64,000 bases of DNA, taken from positions 20,610-84,609 of the forward strand of contig JAUSNO010000035.1 of assembly GCA_030645915.1 (NCBI GenBank). Direction: 5' to 3'. The DNA comes from Undibacterium sp. GTDB taxonomy: Bacteria; Pseudomonadota; Gammaproteobacteria; Burkholderiales; Burkholderiaceae_D. A program made the position numbers and the translations under genes. This document shows, one piece after another, positions 7,834 through 17,809 of the stretch. Position 1 is the stretch's first letter, and the number at the start of each line of letters is the position of its first letter. Below the pieces are notes generated by a model that saw only the letters and a program-made list of their open reading frames with translations, did no database searches and was not told the origin of the DNA.

Positions 7834-9426
7834 ATGAAATTTAATACGAAGATTATCAGTTTTGCGGCGATACCAGCGGTGCTTTTTGTTGTGGGTCTGG
7901 TGAGCAGCATCGGTACCCTGATGAATACCAGAGACGAATTCGACAGGTATATCAAGTCGGAACAAGCGGTCGAGCGCGGTTTGTCCGAGATGTATGCACA
8001 GGGCCTGCAGATGGGGCAAGCATTGCGCAATGTCGTTCTGGACTCATCGAACCCAAAGGCTTTTGATAACATTAAAGCGGCTCAGGTGGCCTACGATAAA
8101 GCATTTTCTTCCACTCAAGCGATTTCAAAGGGGGGAGCGTTCGAGTCGGGTATTGCGAAGTTACCTGGGCTAAGAGAAACTCACGCAAAAGCACAGGATA
8201 AAGTATTGGCCCTGGTGGCCGAAAAGGGCGATGCTATCCCCGTTCTGAATAAAGAAGAAACGCCTGCATGGCGTGAGCTGAGGGGCGAAATCCTGAAGCA
8301 GCGAGAGATAGCTGTCAAGGCATCTCAAGTGGCACAGCAACAGGTCGATACGAGAGCTGATGTGGCGACTAAAGTTTCTATCGGCATTGCATTGCTGGCG
8401 GTGGCCGTGGCCATCGGACTCAACCTGCTGATGCAATCGACAATTCGCAAAGAGCTTGGTGGTGATCCTGCCGATGCGCGGGAGGCGCTCTCTCAGGTGT
8501 CGCAGGGTAACCTTGCCTCCAGCATTGAAAACCTCGGGGATGCCAATAGCCTGATGGGTGTCATGCAGTTAATGCAGGGTTCTTTGCAAAAGCTGGTGCA
8601 GGGTGTACGTGAGTCGGCCAATGGCATCGCTACTGCTACCAAAGAGATTGCTGCGGGTAGCCAGGATCTGAGCGATCGCACAGAGCAGCAGGCTAGCGCG
8701 CTGGAAGAAACAGCAGCATCCATGGAGGAGCTCGATTCGACCGTCAGAAAAAATGCAGATAGCACTCGGGAAGCCAATAAAATGGCGATGAATGCCTCTA
8801 CGGTCGCCGTGCAAGGTGGAGAAGTGGTCGGGCAGGTCGTAGAAACCATGAAGGATATTAACGAATCCTCGCGTCGGATTTCCGACATCATCAGCGTCAT
8901 TGACGGTATTTCTTTTCAGACGAATATTTTGGCGCTGAACGCGGCAGTTGAAGCCGCCCGTGCGGGAGAACAGGGCCGCGGTTTTGCCGTGGTTGCCTCA
9001 GAGGTTCGTAGTTTGGCCGGACGTTCGGCGGAAGCGGCGAAGGAAATCAAGGTACTGATCAATGCGAGTGTGGAACGGGTCGAGCAGGGCGTCATGCTGG
9101 TCGATAAAGCGGGCTCCACCATGAGCGAAGTAGTGAACTCCATACGACGCGTAACCGATCTTATGGGCGATATCAACATGTCTAGTGCAGAGCAGTCTAC
9201 GGGTGTATCCCAAGTGGGCGAGGCAGTTGTGCTGATGGACCAGACTACGCAGCAAAATGCAGCGCTGGTCGAGCAAATGGCCGCCGCCGCCGCTAGCCTC
9301 AACAGTCAGTCAAATGACATGGTGCAAACCGTTGCTGTATTTCACTTGCCCAGCGACTTGAACAATCCGCAGTCTCCAAGAGTGGGGCGTGCGCAGCCCA
9401 GACTTTCTGATTTGCGGGGTCGCTAA
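7834..9426 (+). CDS. Methyl-accepting chemotaxis protein
   Basis: A 530-residue transmembrane chemoreceptor. An N-terminal membrane segment (about 9-29) and a second (about 180-203) enclose a roughly 150-residue helical periplasmic domain, probably a four-helix-bundle sensor. A short HAMP-like region follows ([11 protein letters not shown]), then a long coiled-coil signalling domain with the invariant hairpin [20 protein letters not shown]. Glu/Gln pairs in the flanking helices are likely methylation sites. No CheR-binding pentapeptide is present at the C-terminus (S-D-L-R-G-R). Ligand unknown. A GGGGAA ribosome site supports the start. Repeat R2 lies downstream. Confidence 0.9.
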   Translation: MKFNTKIISFAAIPAVLFVVGLVSSIGTLMNTRDEFDRYIKSEQAVERGLSEMYAQGLQMGQALRNVVLDSSNPKAFDNIKAAQVAYDKAFSSTQAISKGGAFESGIAKLPGLRETHAKAQDKVLALVAEKGDAIPVLNKEETPAWRELRGEILKQREIAVKASQVAQQQVDTRADVATKVSIGIALLAVAVAIGLNLLMQSTIRKELGGDPADAREALSQVSQGNLASSIENLGDANSLMGVMQLMQGSLQKLVQGVRESANGIATATKEIAAGSQDLSDRTEQQASALEETAASMEELDSTVRKNADSTREANKMAMNASTVAVQGGEVVGQVVETMKDINESSRRISDIISVIDGISFQTNILALNAAVEAARAGEQGRGFAVVASEVRSLAGRSAEAAKEIKVLINASVERVEQGVMLVDKAGSTMSEVVNSIRRVTDLMGDINMSSAEQSTGVSQVGEAVVLMDQTTQQNAALVEQMAAAAASLNSQSNDMVQTVAVFHLPSDLNNPQSPRVGRAQPRLSDLRGR

Positions 9427-9553
9427 TTGTCACCGGACGGCTTTCGCTTGACCGGATTGTATTGATCTTTGGTTTTGCCCTGAAATAAAAGGGCGCGACG
9501 ACGATCATCGCAATCCGCACCATGCGTATGGCATTTAGTTGCAATCTCAATAC

Positions 9554-9650
9554 AGGCATCGCCAGCACGCACTATCCATGCGCTTCTCCAGCCACTCTGG
9601 CCTGCAGGCCGCACCCGCATTGCGTGGTGGCGTGCTGCCTTTTTAAATTT
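9554..9650 (+). repeat. Dispersed palindromic intergenic repeat, copy R2
   Basis: Almost identical to R3 at 18943-19038, in the same orientation, with only a few substitutions over more than 90 bases, including the shared tail GCCTTTTTAAATTT. The core has GCCAGCACGCACTATCCATGC on the left and CATTGCGTGGTGGC on the right. It lies between the chemoreceptor and the LysR gene. The rest of the 9427-9857 spacer shows nothing recognisable beyond a short GCCCT/AGGGC inverted repeat near 9476-9493. Confidence 0.85.
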
Positions 9651-9857
9651 TATAACTGTTGTTGTCGCTGCCGGGGATGATGCAGAACCATGCTGATCGC
9701 CGCGCATGCTGAGATGATGTTTTTCCTTGGTTAATAAGAGCAGATTCAAGTGAGCTGAGCGACGTTCCGGCGGCGCCTTCATCGGTAACAATATTTGCCT
9801 TGCCGTAACTTAGAGTGTAAGGTGCTTGAACGATTTTGCCCCCTCCTGCGGATAGTT

Positions 9858-10823
9858 ATGAGCTTGTTTACCTCTTTGCATTATTTGGTTGCGCTGCATC
9901 AGCATAAGCATTTTGGACGCGCTGCCGATGCCTGTCACATCACGCAACCGGCTTTGTCGAATGCTATTCGGGCGCTGGAAAATGAATATGGCACGACTAT
10001 CGTTAAACGTGGTCGCAGCTTCGAGAAATTTACGCCGGAAGGCGAGCGTATTCTTGCCAGCGCCCTGCGTGTTTTGCATGAACAGGAAGTGCTGAGACAG
10101 GATATCCAAAGCAGCGTTGACCGGCCTGTAGGCAAATTAATCCTGGGTGCGGTGCCGTCGGTCATGCCAGTGGCGGCGCGTTTTGTCGGCCATTTGCACA
10201 GAAATTACGACGGTATTTCTATCGCTTTACGCTCCATGAGTTCGCCGGAAATAGAAGGCGGATTGGAAAATTTGTCGATAGACCTGGCGTTGGGTTACAC
10301 CGAGAGATTAAAATCGCGGGCCGTCAAAATCACAACGGTAGATCAATACGAAGAGCGCTATTTTTTGCTGCGCCGGGCGGCAAAGCCCCATCGATCTGGT
10401 TTGAAAATAGTGTCGCAATCGATGACCTGGAAGGCGGCCGCAACATTACCTTTATGTCTGTTAACGCCCGAAATGCATAATCGATTTATCGTCGATGCCG
10501 CATTTGCAAAAGCGGGTGTGGTTGTTGAGCCTGTCATCGAAACCAACTCGATTTTGACTCTTGGTTTGAGCGTCCTGGAAGGTGATGTTTGCAGTATCAT
10601 GCCGGGTGCGCTGGTGGGGGTGTTACGCGGCTATGGTGAGCTCGAAGCCGTGCCTTTATCCGGGCCAGAGGTGCTTACCGCGATTGGTTTTATGTTCGCC
10701 TTCACCGACCGTCCTTCGCAGGCGGTCCGCGTCGCATTGGAGTTGGCCAGAGACCCGGAATGGCTGGCGCATCTTCGTTCTCATACGGGCGCATTGTTGC
10801 CTTTGCAAGGTGCACCTCATTAA
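9858..10823 (+). CDS. LysR-family regulator of the formate/oxalate module
   Basis: A 321-residue LysR-type activator. The N-terminal winged helix-turn-helix (residues 1-65) shows L-H-Y-L-V-A-L-x-x-H-K-H-F-G-R-A-A and Q-P-A-L-S-N-A-I-R-A-L-E. The rest is a periplasmic-binding-protein-like effector domain. The frame extends upstream to 9795, but family alignment begins at M-S-L-F-T-S-L, so ATG 9858 is chosen. It lies upstream of, and parallel to, the transporter and fds genes, as the LysR regulator FdsR does in Cupriavidus-type fds operons; control of this operon by formate or oxalate is inference. A perfect hairpin follows the stop codon. Confidence 0.85.
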   Translation: MSLFTSLHYLVALHQHKHFGRAADACHITQPALSNAIRALENEYGTTIVKRGRSFEKFTPEGERILASALRVLHEQEVLRQDIQSSVDRPVGKLILGAVPSVMPVAARFVGHLHRNYDGISIALRSMSSPEIEGGLENLSIDLALGYTERLKSRAVKITTVDQYEERYFLLRRAAKPHRSGLKIVSQSMTWKAAATLPLCLLTPEMHNRFIVDAAFAKAGVVVEPVIETNSILTLGLSVLEGDVCSIMPGALVGVLRGYGELEAVPLSGPEVLTAIGFMFAFTDRPSQAVRVALELARDPEWLAHLRSHTGALLPLQGAPH

Positions 10824-10835
10824 TATTGCTTAATC

Positions 10836-10861
10836 GATTCACCGGCATAATCCGGTGAATC
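10836..10861. terminator. Perfect hairpin after the LysR gene
   Basis: GATTCACCGG (10836-10845), loop CATAAT, CCGGTGAATC (10852-10861): a flawless 10-bp stem. No T-run follows, so it may terminate weakly or protect the 3' end of the mRNA. Confidence 0.55.
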
Positions 10862-11021
10862 TGATGGCGGCCAGTCGCCCGACTGCTCGTTCCACGAAGC
10901 ACGCCTCACTTTGATTCAGAAATTGTATTGGGCTATGTTCAAAAACAATTGGAATCTTCAGCCGATCTCTACCACAATCATTTAAGCCTAAATAAATTGG
11001 GCTTGGATTTGCGCAAGCTTT

Positions 11022-11077
11022 CACATTTGATTTTAGTCAATAAAACAGCCGGACGAGCTGATGCAATGTCAAATGTG
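11022..11077. promoter_or_regulatory. Spaced inverted repeat in the leader of the oxalate/formate transporter
   Basis: CACATTTGA at 11022-11030 is mirrored exactly by TCAAATGTG at 11069-11077, 38 bases apart, 46 bases before the transporter start. It could be a pair of regulator half-sites or an RNA stem. The surrounding gap (10862-11123, AT-rich) holds no gene; a small AAGCC/GGCTT stem lies near 10984-11004. Confidence 0.35.
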
Positions 11078-11123
11078 TTCCAGGTAAACGCGTTTCTTTT
11101 GCATATAAAAATCAGGAGACAGT

Positions 11124-12797
11124 ATGACAATAACAATTGATGCAGGCTCGATCTCATCGGGCGGCAGCGTCGGATTGCTGGATAAAGAAAATATCATTGC
11201 AGGCCCGGGCTTTAATCGCTGGCTGGTTCCGCCAGCCGCTTTGGCGATTCACCTGTGTATCGGCATGGCGTATGGTTTCTCGGTATTTTGGCTGCCATTA
11301 TCGAAGGCGCTGGGGATTACCGGCGCTATCAAGTGTGGCCCCGAGGTAGGCTTTTTTCAGGCGCTTTTTACCACCAGCTGTGACTGGAAAATTTCTACCT
11401 TAGGCTGGATGTTTACGCTGTTCTTTGTGTTGCTCGGCTCTTCCGCTGCGATCTGGGGCGGCTGGCTGGAGCGGGTTGGCCCGCGCAAAGTCGGTGTGAT
11501 CGCCGCTTTTTGCTGGTGCGGCGGTTTGCTGATATCGGCCCTGGGGGTGCACTTGCATCAGTTCTGGATGATGATCATCGGCTCCGGCGTGATTGGCGGC
11601 ACCGGCCTCGGACTGGGCTATATCTCACCCGTATCGACATTGATCAAGTGGTTTCCGGATCGTCGCGGCATGGCGACGGGTATGGCCATTATGGGCTTTG
11701 GCGGCGGGGCCATGATCGGTTCGCCGCTGGCCGCTGACCTGATGAAATATTTCGCTACCGCGACCGACGTGGGCGTCACGCAAACACTGGTGGTGATGGC
11801 GCTGATCTATTTTGTTTACATGCTCGGAGGCGCTTTCAGCTACCGCATCCCGGAAACTGGCTGGAAACCGGCCGGCTGGACGCCGCCAGCGTCGCAAGTC
11901 AATAACCCGATGATCACACAGCAGCACGTGCATGTGAGCAAGGTCTGGGGCATCCCTCAATTCTGGCTGATCTGGATGGTGTTGTGCATGAACGTGAGCG
12001 CCGGCATAGGCGTGATCGGCATGGCTTCACCCATGCTGCAGGAAGTGTTTGGCGGGTCACTGATCGGGGTGGCAAAGAAATTTAGCGAGCTCGATAAAAC
12101 GCAACTGGCAGCCATTGCCGGCGTTGCCGCAGGCTTTACGGCTTTGCTGAGTCTGTTCAATATCGGCGGGCGTTTTTTCTGGGCAACCATTTCAGACAAA
12201 CTCGGCCGCAAACTTACTTATGCGGTGTTCTTTGTGCTGGGCGGCCTACTGTATTTCAGTATTCCTGGCAGTGCCGCCTCTGGATCAAAAGTGTTATTTG
12301 TGTCAGCGTTCTGCCTGATCTTGAGCATGTACGGCGGATGTTTTGCCACGGTGCCAGCCTATCTGGCTGACCTCTTTGGCACCCAGATGGTGGGGGCGAT
12401 TCACGGCCGCTTGCTGACCGCCTGGGCTACCGCGGGTATCGTCGGGCCAGTGGTGGTGAACTACATGCGCGACTACCAGCTAGGGCTGGGATTGCCGCGC
12501 GAACAGGTCTACAACCAGACCATGTACATCCTGGTCGGCATGCTGGTGATAGGCTTTATTTGCAACTTGATGGTGCGGCCCTTGAATCCAAAATGGTTCA
12601 TGACACCGGACGAACTGGCGGCTGAAAAGCGGCTGGCACACGAGAAGGTAAAGGCATCGGAAACCACCTCTAGCGGAGCAGCAGGCTCAGCGACGGCAAG
12701 TAATCCCTTGCTGGTGGTATTTGCCTGGGCAGCGGTCGGTATTCCGCTGGTGTGGGGTGTTTACCGTACCTTGCTGACGGTAGCCAAATTTTTCTAA
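11124..12797 (+). CDS. oxlT: OFA-family MFS transporter (oxalate/formate antiporter type)
   Basis: A 557-residue inner-membrane carrier with about 12 to 14 hydrophobic segments. It has the OFA-family signature of a first helix followed by Y-G-F-S-V-F-W-L-P-L, the W-G-G-W-L-E-R-x-G-P-R-K loop and a G-x-G-L-G-Y-I-S-P-V-S-T-L-I-K-W-F-P-D-R-R-G motif. It is longer than OxlT of Oxalobacter (about 418 aa), mainly through a large loop near residues 60-80 and a C-terminal tail; long OFA members of this kind are common in Burkholderiales. Substrate could be oxalate, formate or another small acid; its position directly before formate dehydrogenase favours formate/oxalate. AGGAGA ribosome site. Confidence 0.8.
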   Translation: MTITIDAGSISSGGSVGLLDKENIIAGPGFNRWLVPPAALAIHLCIGMAYGFSVFWLPLSKALGITGAIKCGPEVGFFQALFTTSCDWKISTLGWMFTLFFVLLGSSAAIWGGWLERVGPRKVGVIAAFCWCGGLLISALGVHLHQFWMMIIGSGVIGGTGLGLGYISPVSTLIKWFPDRRGMATGMAIMGFGGGAMIGSPLAADLMKYFATATDVGVTQTLVVMALIYFVYMLGGAFSYRIPETGWKPAGWTPPASQVNNPMITQQHVHVSKVWGIPQFWLIWMVLCMNVSAGIGVIGMASPMLQEVFGGSLIGVAKKFSELDKTQLAAIAGVAAGFTALLSLFNIGGRFFWATISDKLGRKLTYAVFFVLGGLLYFSIPGSAASGSKVLFVSAFCLILSMYGGCFATVPAYLADLFGTQMVGAIHGRLLTAWATAGIVGPVVVNYMRDYQLGLGLPREQVYNQTMYILVGMLVIGFICNLMVRPLNPKWFMTPDELAAEKRLAHEKVKASETTSSGAAGSATASNPLLVVFAWAAVGIPLVWGVYRTLLTVAKFF

Positions 12798-12813
12798 AAA
12801 AAGCTGGAACAAG

Positions 12814-12847
12814 GTGGACGGGCCGATTGTTGTGCCGGCTCGTCCAC
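12814..12847 (+). promoter_or_regulatory. Hairpin between transporter and fdsG
   Basis: GTGGACGGGCCG (12814-12825) pairs with CGGCTCGTCCAC (12836-12847), 12 pairs with one G-T wobble. There is no T-run after it. It may attenuate read-through or set the different mRNA levels of transporter and enzyme genes. Confidence 0.45.
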
Positions 12848-12881
12848 ACCCTGAGTATTTATATAAAGAGCGGATGACACT

Positions 12882-13352
12882 ATGTTGAGTGAAAGCAATC
12901 GTGAAGCGATACACGGATTGGTGCTTGCCAAGAAGCAGATGAAAGGCGGCCTGTTACCGATTCTTCATGATATCCAGGATCTGGTCGGTTACATCCCTGA
13001 GCAATCGGTTGCTGTCATCGCCAAAGAACTGAATCTTTCACGTGCCGAGGTGCATGGGGTGATCACCTTTTATCACTATTTTCGGCAGGCCAAGACGGGC
13101 AAAAATATCGTCCAGATTTGTCGCGCAGAAGCGTGCCGGTCCATGGGATCGGAGTCGCTTTGGGAGCATGCTTGCAGCCGCTTAAAAGTTGATTCTGATG
13201 CTGGCACAGATGCCGAATGCAGCGTGCATGCGGTGTATTGCCTGGGCCTGTGTTCGAGCTCTCCGGCCATGAGTATCAATGACAAAGTGTATGCCCGCGT
13301 CGATGCCGATAAATTTGATCGCTTGCTGGCAATAACGAGGACATCAACATGA
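12882..13352 (+). CDS. fdsG: NAD-dependent formate dehydrogenase gamma subunit
   Basis: A 156-residue NuoE-like protein carrying one [2Fe-2S] cluster. The four cysteine ligands are visible as I-C-R-A-E-A-C-R-S (first pair, near residues 85-90) and Y-C-L-G-L-C-S-S (second pair, near 123-127). In FdsABG-type cytosolic formate dehydrogenases it forms the NADH-reducing module with FdsB. The start ATG is confirmed by family length. The gene overlaps fdsB by four bases (ATGA), showing translational coupling. Confidence 0.92.
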   Translation: MLSESNREAIHGLVLAKKQMKGGLLPILHDIQDLVGYIPEQSVAVIAKELNLSRAEVHGVITFYHYFRQAKTGKNIVQICRAEACRSMGSESLWEHACSRLKVDSDAGTDAECSVHAVYCLGLCSSSPAMSINDKVYARVDADKFDRLLAITRTST

Positions 13353-14917
13353 GTGCCAACATGAGCATCACAGTCTATGTGCCGCGAGATTCAGCCGCCC
13401 TGGCACTGGGCGCGGATGAAGTCGCGCAAGCCATTGTTGAGGAAGCGGCCAGGCGTGGTATTGCCATCGATATGGTACGCAATGGCTCAAGAGGTCTGTT
13501 CTGGCTGGAGCCTATGATCGAGCTTGTCACGCCGGCGGGCAGGGTGGCGTATGGCCCGGTGCAGCCAGAGGACGTGTTGGGCTTGTTTGCCGCACACTTT
13601 CAAACGGGCGGCGAACACCCTTTGTTTTTAGGCCTGACCGAGCAGATTCCTTATCTGAAACAACAGGAAAGATTGACCTTTGCCCGCATGGGTATTACCG
13701 ATCCGTTGTCGCTGAAAGATTATGAAGCGCACGAGGGCTACGCTGGCTTGCGCCGCAGCCTGACGATGGCGGCAGATCAGGTGGTGCAGGAAGTGTTCGA
13801 TTCCGGCTTGCGCGGGCGCGGTGGCGCGGCCTTCCCGACCGGTATCAAATGGAGAACCGTCGCGGCCACACAGGCGACGCAAAAATACGTGGTGTGCAAT
13901 GCCGATGAGGGTGATTCCGGCACCTATTCAGACCGCATGACGATGGAAGGCGATCCTTTCATGCTGATTGAAGGGATGACCATCGCCGCCATCGCAACCG
14001 GCGCAACCCTAGGCTACCTCTATATCCGCTCCGAATATCCGGATGCGATTGCAGTGATGAATGAAGCCATACTCAAGGCGAATGCGGCCGGTTATCTGGG
14101 CGACAATATCGCCGGTTCCGGGCATCGCTTTCATCTTGAGGTACGCAAGGCGGCCGGCGCGTATGTCTGCGGTGAAGAGACGGCGATGCTGGAAAGCATA
14201 GAAGGCAAGCGTGGCGTGGTGCGCGCGAAGCCGCCAATCCCTGCGCTCAAGGGTTTGTTTGGTCAACCTACGGTGATTAATAACGTCATCACCTTCGCAT
14301 CCGTCCCCCTTATTTTGGCGCGCGGTGCGGCCTTCTATAAAAATTTTGGTGTCGGCCGGTCGATGGGCAGCTTGCCGATTCAATTGGCGGGCAATATCAA
14401 ATGTGGCGGTTTGGTCGAGAAGGCTTTTGGCGTCACGCTGCGCCAGTTGTTATTTGATTTTGGTGGCGGTTCTGCGACAGGCAGGCCGATCAAGGCGGTG
14501 CAAGTCGGCGGCCCGCTGGGTGCCTACGTCCCTGAGAGCCAATGGGATATTCCTCTGGATTACGAAGCGTATGCAGCGGTGGGCGCTACCGTGGGCCACG
14601 GGGGAATTGTGGTGCATGACGACAGTGCAGATTTGTCGCAACTGGCGCGTTATGCGATGGAATTTTGTGCGATTGAATCGTGCGGAAAATGCACCCCTTG
14701 CCGGATAGGATCAACGCGCGGCGTTGAAGTCATAGATCGCTTGAAGGGGGCGGAAGATAAGCAAGAGCACGAAAAATTATTACGTGATCTATGCGACACC
14801 ATGCTGCATGGCTCGCTCTGCGCCCTTGGCGGCATGACGTCCAATCCAGTGCTGTCTGCACTTAATTATTATCCGCAGGATTTTGGTCTCAAGGCAATTG
14901 CCGGCCAGACTAGCTAG
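13349..14917 (+). CDS. fdsB: NAD-dependent formate dehydrogenase beta subunit
   Basis: A 522-residue NuoF-like flavoprotein that passes electrons from formate to NAD+. Residues 1-110 form a thioredoxin-like NuoE-type domain without cluster cysteines. The FMN/NADH site follows, with G-L-R-G-R-G-G-A-A-F-P-T-G near residue 152 and C-N-A-D-E-G-D-S-G-T near 183. The soluble-ligand-binding (SLBB) region is next, and the [4Fe-4S] motif S-C-G-K-C-T-P-C-R-I-G near 445 with a fourth Cys in S-L-C-A-L-G-G. Coupled to fdsG by ATGA and nine bases before fdsA. Confidence 0.93.
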   Translation: MSANMSITVYVPRDSAALALGADEVAQAIVEEAARRGIAIDMVRNGSRGLFWLEPMIELVTPAGRVAYGPVQPEDVLGLFAAHFQTGGEHPLFLGLTEQIPYLKQQERLTFARMGITDPLSLKDYEAHEGYAGLRRSLTMAADQVVQEVFDSGLRGRGGAAFPTGIKWRTVAATQATQKYVVCNADEGDSGTYSDRMTMEGDPFMLIEGMTIAAIATGATLGYLYIRSEYPDAIAVMNEAILKANAAGYLGDNIAGSGHRFHLEVRKAAGAYVCGEETAMLESIEGKRGVVRAKPPIPALKGLFGQPTVINNVITFASVPLILARGAAFYKNFGVGRSMGSLPIQLAGNIKCGGLVEKAFGVTLRQLLFDFGGGSATGRPIKAVQVGGPLGAYVPESQWDIPLDYEAYAAVGATVGHGGIVVHDDSADLSQLARYAMEFCAIESCGKCTPCRIGSTRGVEVIDRLKGAEDKQEHEKLLRDLCDTMLHGSLCALGGMTSNPVLSALNYYPQDFGLKAIAGQTS

Positions 14918-14926
14918 GAGAACAAC

Positions 14927-17809
14927 GTGCTCGAACATCTCAAAGAAACAGATTTTGGTACCCCGCGTCGCGAGTCCGAAAAAGAAATCAGTCTGGAAAT
15001 TGATGGCGAATCCATCACCGTAGCCGCAGGCACATCGCTGATGCGCGCCGCCATGGAAGCCGGCGTTAAGGTACCAAAATTATGCGCCACGGACAGCCTA
15101 GAACCTTTTGGCTCGTGCCGCTTATGCCTGGTCGAGATCGAAGGCCGTAAAGGCTTTCCGGCGTCTTGCACGACTCCGGCAGAAGCGGGCATGAAGGTCA
15201 GAACCCAGAGCCCCAAATTGCAGGAACTGCGCAAGGGCGTGATGGAGCTGTATATCTCCGACCATCCGCTCGATTGCCTGACCTGTTCCGCCAACGGCAA
15301 TTGTGAATTGCAGGACATGGCAGGCGTGACCGGCTTGCGCGAAGTGCGTTACGGCGTAGGTAACCAGAAAGGCGGCGCGCATCATCTCGATAGCAAAAAA
15401 GACGAATCCAATCCTTACTTCACCTACGATGCCTCCAAATGTATCGTCTGCAACCGCTGCGTGCGGGCGTGCGAAGAAACGCAAGGTACGTTTGCCCTGA
15501 CCATCAGCGGGCGCGGTTTTGAATCGCGTGTCTCGCCTGGGCAGGATCAGTCCTTTATGGAATCCGAATGCGTCAGCTGCGGCGCCTGTGTGGAGGCCTG
15601 CCCGACCGCCACTTTGCAGGAAAAAACCGTGATCATGCTGGGCCAGCCAGAGCATAGCAAAATCACGACTTGTGCCTATTGCGGCGTCGGCTGTGCGTTT
15701 AAGGCTGAAATGAAAGGCAATGAAGTAGTGCGCATGGTGCCTTGGAAAGACGGCAAGGCGAATGAGGGCCATTCCTGCATCAAAGGCCGTTTTGCGTGGG
15801 GCTACGCCACGCACAAGGATAGAGTCACCAAGCCGATGATACGCAAGAGTATTCATGATGCCTGGCGAGAAGTGAGCTGGGATGAGGCGATTACGTATGC
15901 CGCCACAGAGTTTCGCCGCATACAGGCGAAATACGGCAAGGATTCCATCGGTGGCATCACCTCATCGCGTTGTACCAACGAAGAAACCTACCTGGTCCAA
16001 AAGCTGGTGCGCGCCGCTTTCGGTAATAACAATGTCGATACCTGCGCCCGGGTTTGTCATTCACCGACTGGCTATGGCCTAGGCCAGACTTTTGGCACCT
16101 CGGCTGGTACCCAAACTTTTAAATCAGTGGAAAAAGCCGATGTGATCATGGTCATCGGCGCTAATCCAAGTGACGCCCATCCGGTATTTGCTTCACGCAT
16201 GAAACGGCGCCTGCGTGAAGGGGCGAAACTGATCGTTGTCGATCCACGCCAGATTGATCTGGTCGATGGGCCGCATGTCAAAGCGGATTATCACCTGCAA
16301 CTTAAGCCCGGTACTAATGTCGCATTGATTACCGCGCTGGCGCATGTCGTCGTCACAGAAGGACTGCTGGCGCAAGCGTATGTGCAAGAGCGCTGCGATG
16401 AAAAATCCCTGCGTGAGTGGAGCCAATTCGTTGCCCGTCCTGAAAATTCGCCAGAGGCAATGGCCATCGTCACCGGTGTCCCTGCCGAGACCGTGCGCGC
16501 AGCAGCGCGTTTATACGCGACCGGTGGCAATGCGGCCATTTATTACGGTCTGGGTGTGACCGAACATGCCCAAGGTTCGACCATGGTCATGGGGATCGCC
16601 AATCTGGCGATGGCAACTGGCAACGTGGGTCGTGAGGGTGTCGGGGTCAATCCCTTGCGTGGACAAAACAATGTACAGGGCGCGTGTGACATGGGTTCGT
16701 TCCCGCACGAGTTACCTGGCTACCGACATATTTCTGACACCACCGTGCGCTCGCAGTTTGAAGATGCCTGGGGTGTTACGCTGAACCCGGAACCCGGTTT
16801 GCGCATACCCAATATGTTTGATGCGGCACAGGCCGGCACCTTCATGGGCCTGTATTGCGAAGGCGAAGATATTGTCCAGTCTGACCCGAACACACAGCAT
16901 GTCACGGCATCGCTGATGGCGATGGAATGTCTGGTCGTGCAGGATATCTTCCTCAATGAAACCGCCAAATATGCCCACGTGTTTTTGCCGGGCGCGTCCT
17001 TCCTGGAGAAGGACGGCACCTTCACCAACGCAGAGCGGCGTATTTCGCGGGTGCGCAAGGTCATGCCGCCAAAAGCGGGCTATGCCGATTGGGAAGTGAC
17101 GGTGAAGTTATCCAATGCACTGGGCTACCCGATGTCCTACAAAAATCCGCGCGAGATCATGGCTGAAATCGCATCTCTGACCCCGAGTTTTCAGGGTGTC
17201 AGTTACGAAAAAATCGACAAGCACGGCAGCGTGCAATGGCCATGCAACGAGGGCACCGATGAGTTGGGCACAGCGATCATGCATGTGGATAAATTCGTGC
17301 GCGGCAAGGGGCGCTTCATCATCACGCAATATGTCGCCACGGATGAAAAAATCACGCGTAAGTTTCCGCTGATTTTAACCACGGGCCGCATTCTCTCTCA
17401 ATACAATGTCGGCGCGCAGACGCGCCGTACCGAAAACAGCCAATGGCATCAGGAAGACCGGCTGCAGATGCATCCACACGATGCGCAGGAACGTGGCATT
17501 AAACAAGATGACTGGGTCGGCATTGAAAGCCGTGCCGGGCATACCGTCTTGCGTGCGTTGCTGACAGAGACGATTCAACCCGGTGTGGTCTATACCACTT
17601 TCCATTTTCCTGAATCCGGCGCCAACGTGATTACCACCGACAATTCGGACTGGGCCACCAATTGTCCTGAATATAAAGTCACGGCAGTACAGGTGATGCC
17701 GGTGGTGCAGCCTTCCGAGTGGCAGAAGTCACAGAAGGCGTTTCATGAAGAGCAATTGGCTTTGGCCAAAGTCGCCTGGACGCCAAAGTCCTTGAGCGCA
17801 CAAACTTGA
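14927..17809 (+). CDS. fdsA: NAD-dependent formate dehydrogenase alpha subunit (molybdenum, cysteine form)
   Basis: The 960-residue catalytic subunit oxidises formate to CO2 at a bis-MGD molybdenum (or tungsten) centre. In order: a [2Fe-2S] ferredoxin domain (about 20-100, C-A-T-D-S-L-E-P-F-G-S-C-R-L-C), a His-Cys3 [4Fe-4S] site (D-H-P-L-D-C-L-T-C), two ferredoxin-type clusters (C-I-V-C-N-R-C-V-R-A-C and C-V-S-C-G-A-C), the C-A-Y-C-G-V-G-C cluster, then the molybdopterin domains. The active-site residue is Cys377, followed by His378, not selenocysteine. GTG start with TAGGAG eight bases upstream. Its stop overlaps the next gene. Confidence 0.95.
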   Translation: MLEHLKETDFGTPRRESEKEISLEIDGESITVAAGTSLMRAAMEAGVKVPKLCATDSLEPFGSCRLCLVEIEGRKGFPASCTTPAEAGMKVRTQSPKLQELRKGVMELYISDHPLDCLTCSANGNCELQDMAGVTGLREVRYGVGNQKGGAHHLDSKKDESNPYFTYDASKCIVCNRCVRACEETQGTFALTISGRGFESRVSPGQDQSFMESECVSCGACVEACPTATLQEKTVIMLGQPEHSKITTCAYCGVGCAFKAEMKGNEVVRMVPWKDGKANEGHSCIKGRFAWGYATHKDRVTKPMIRKSIHDAWREVSWDEAITYAATEFRRIQAKYGKDSIGGITSSRCTNEETYLVQKLVRAAFGNNNVDTCARVCHSPTGYGLGQTFGTSAGTQTFKSVEKADVIMVIGANPSDAHPVFASRMKRRLREGAKLIVVDPRQIDLVDGPHVKADYHLQLKPGTNVALITALAHVVVTEGLLAQAYVQERCDEKSLREWSQFVARPENSPEAMAIVTGVPAETVRAAARLYATGGNAAIYYGLGVTEHAQGSTMVMGIANLAMATGNVGREGVGVNPLRGQNNVQGACDMGSFPHELPGYRHISDTTVRSQFEDAWGVTLNPEPGLRIPNMFDAAQAGTFMGLYCEGEDIVQSDPNTQHVTASLMAMECLVVQDIFLNETAKYAHVFLPGASFLEKDGTFTNAERRISRVRKVMPPKAGYADWEVTVKLSNALGYPMSYKNPREIMAEIASLTPSFQGVSYEKIDKHGSVQWPCNEGTDELGTAIMHVDKFVRGKGRFIITQYVATDEKITRKFPLILTTGRILSQYNVGAQTRRTENSQWHQEDRLQMHPHDAQERGIKQDDWVGIESRAGHTVLRALLTETIQPGVVYTTFHFPESGANVITTDNSDWATNCPEYKVTAVQVMPVVQPSEWQKSQKAFHEEQLALAKVAWTPKSLSAQT

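Noticed and set aside
16042..16060. Possible selenocysteine site in FdsA
   Set aside because: The active-site codon is TGT (Cys377), not TGA, and there is no need to invoke recoding.
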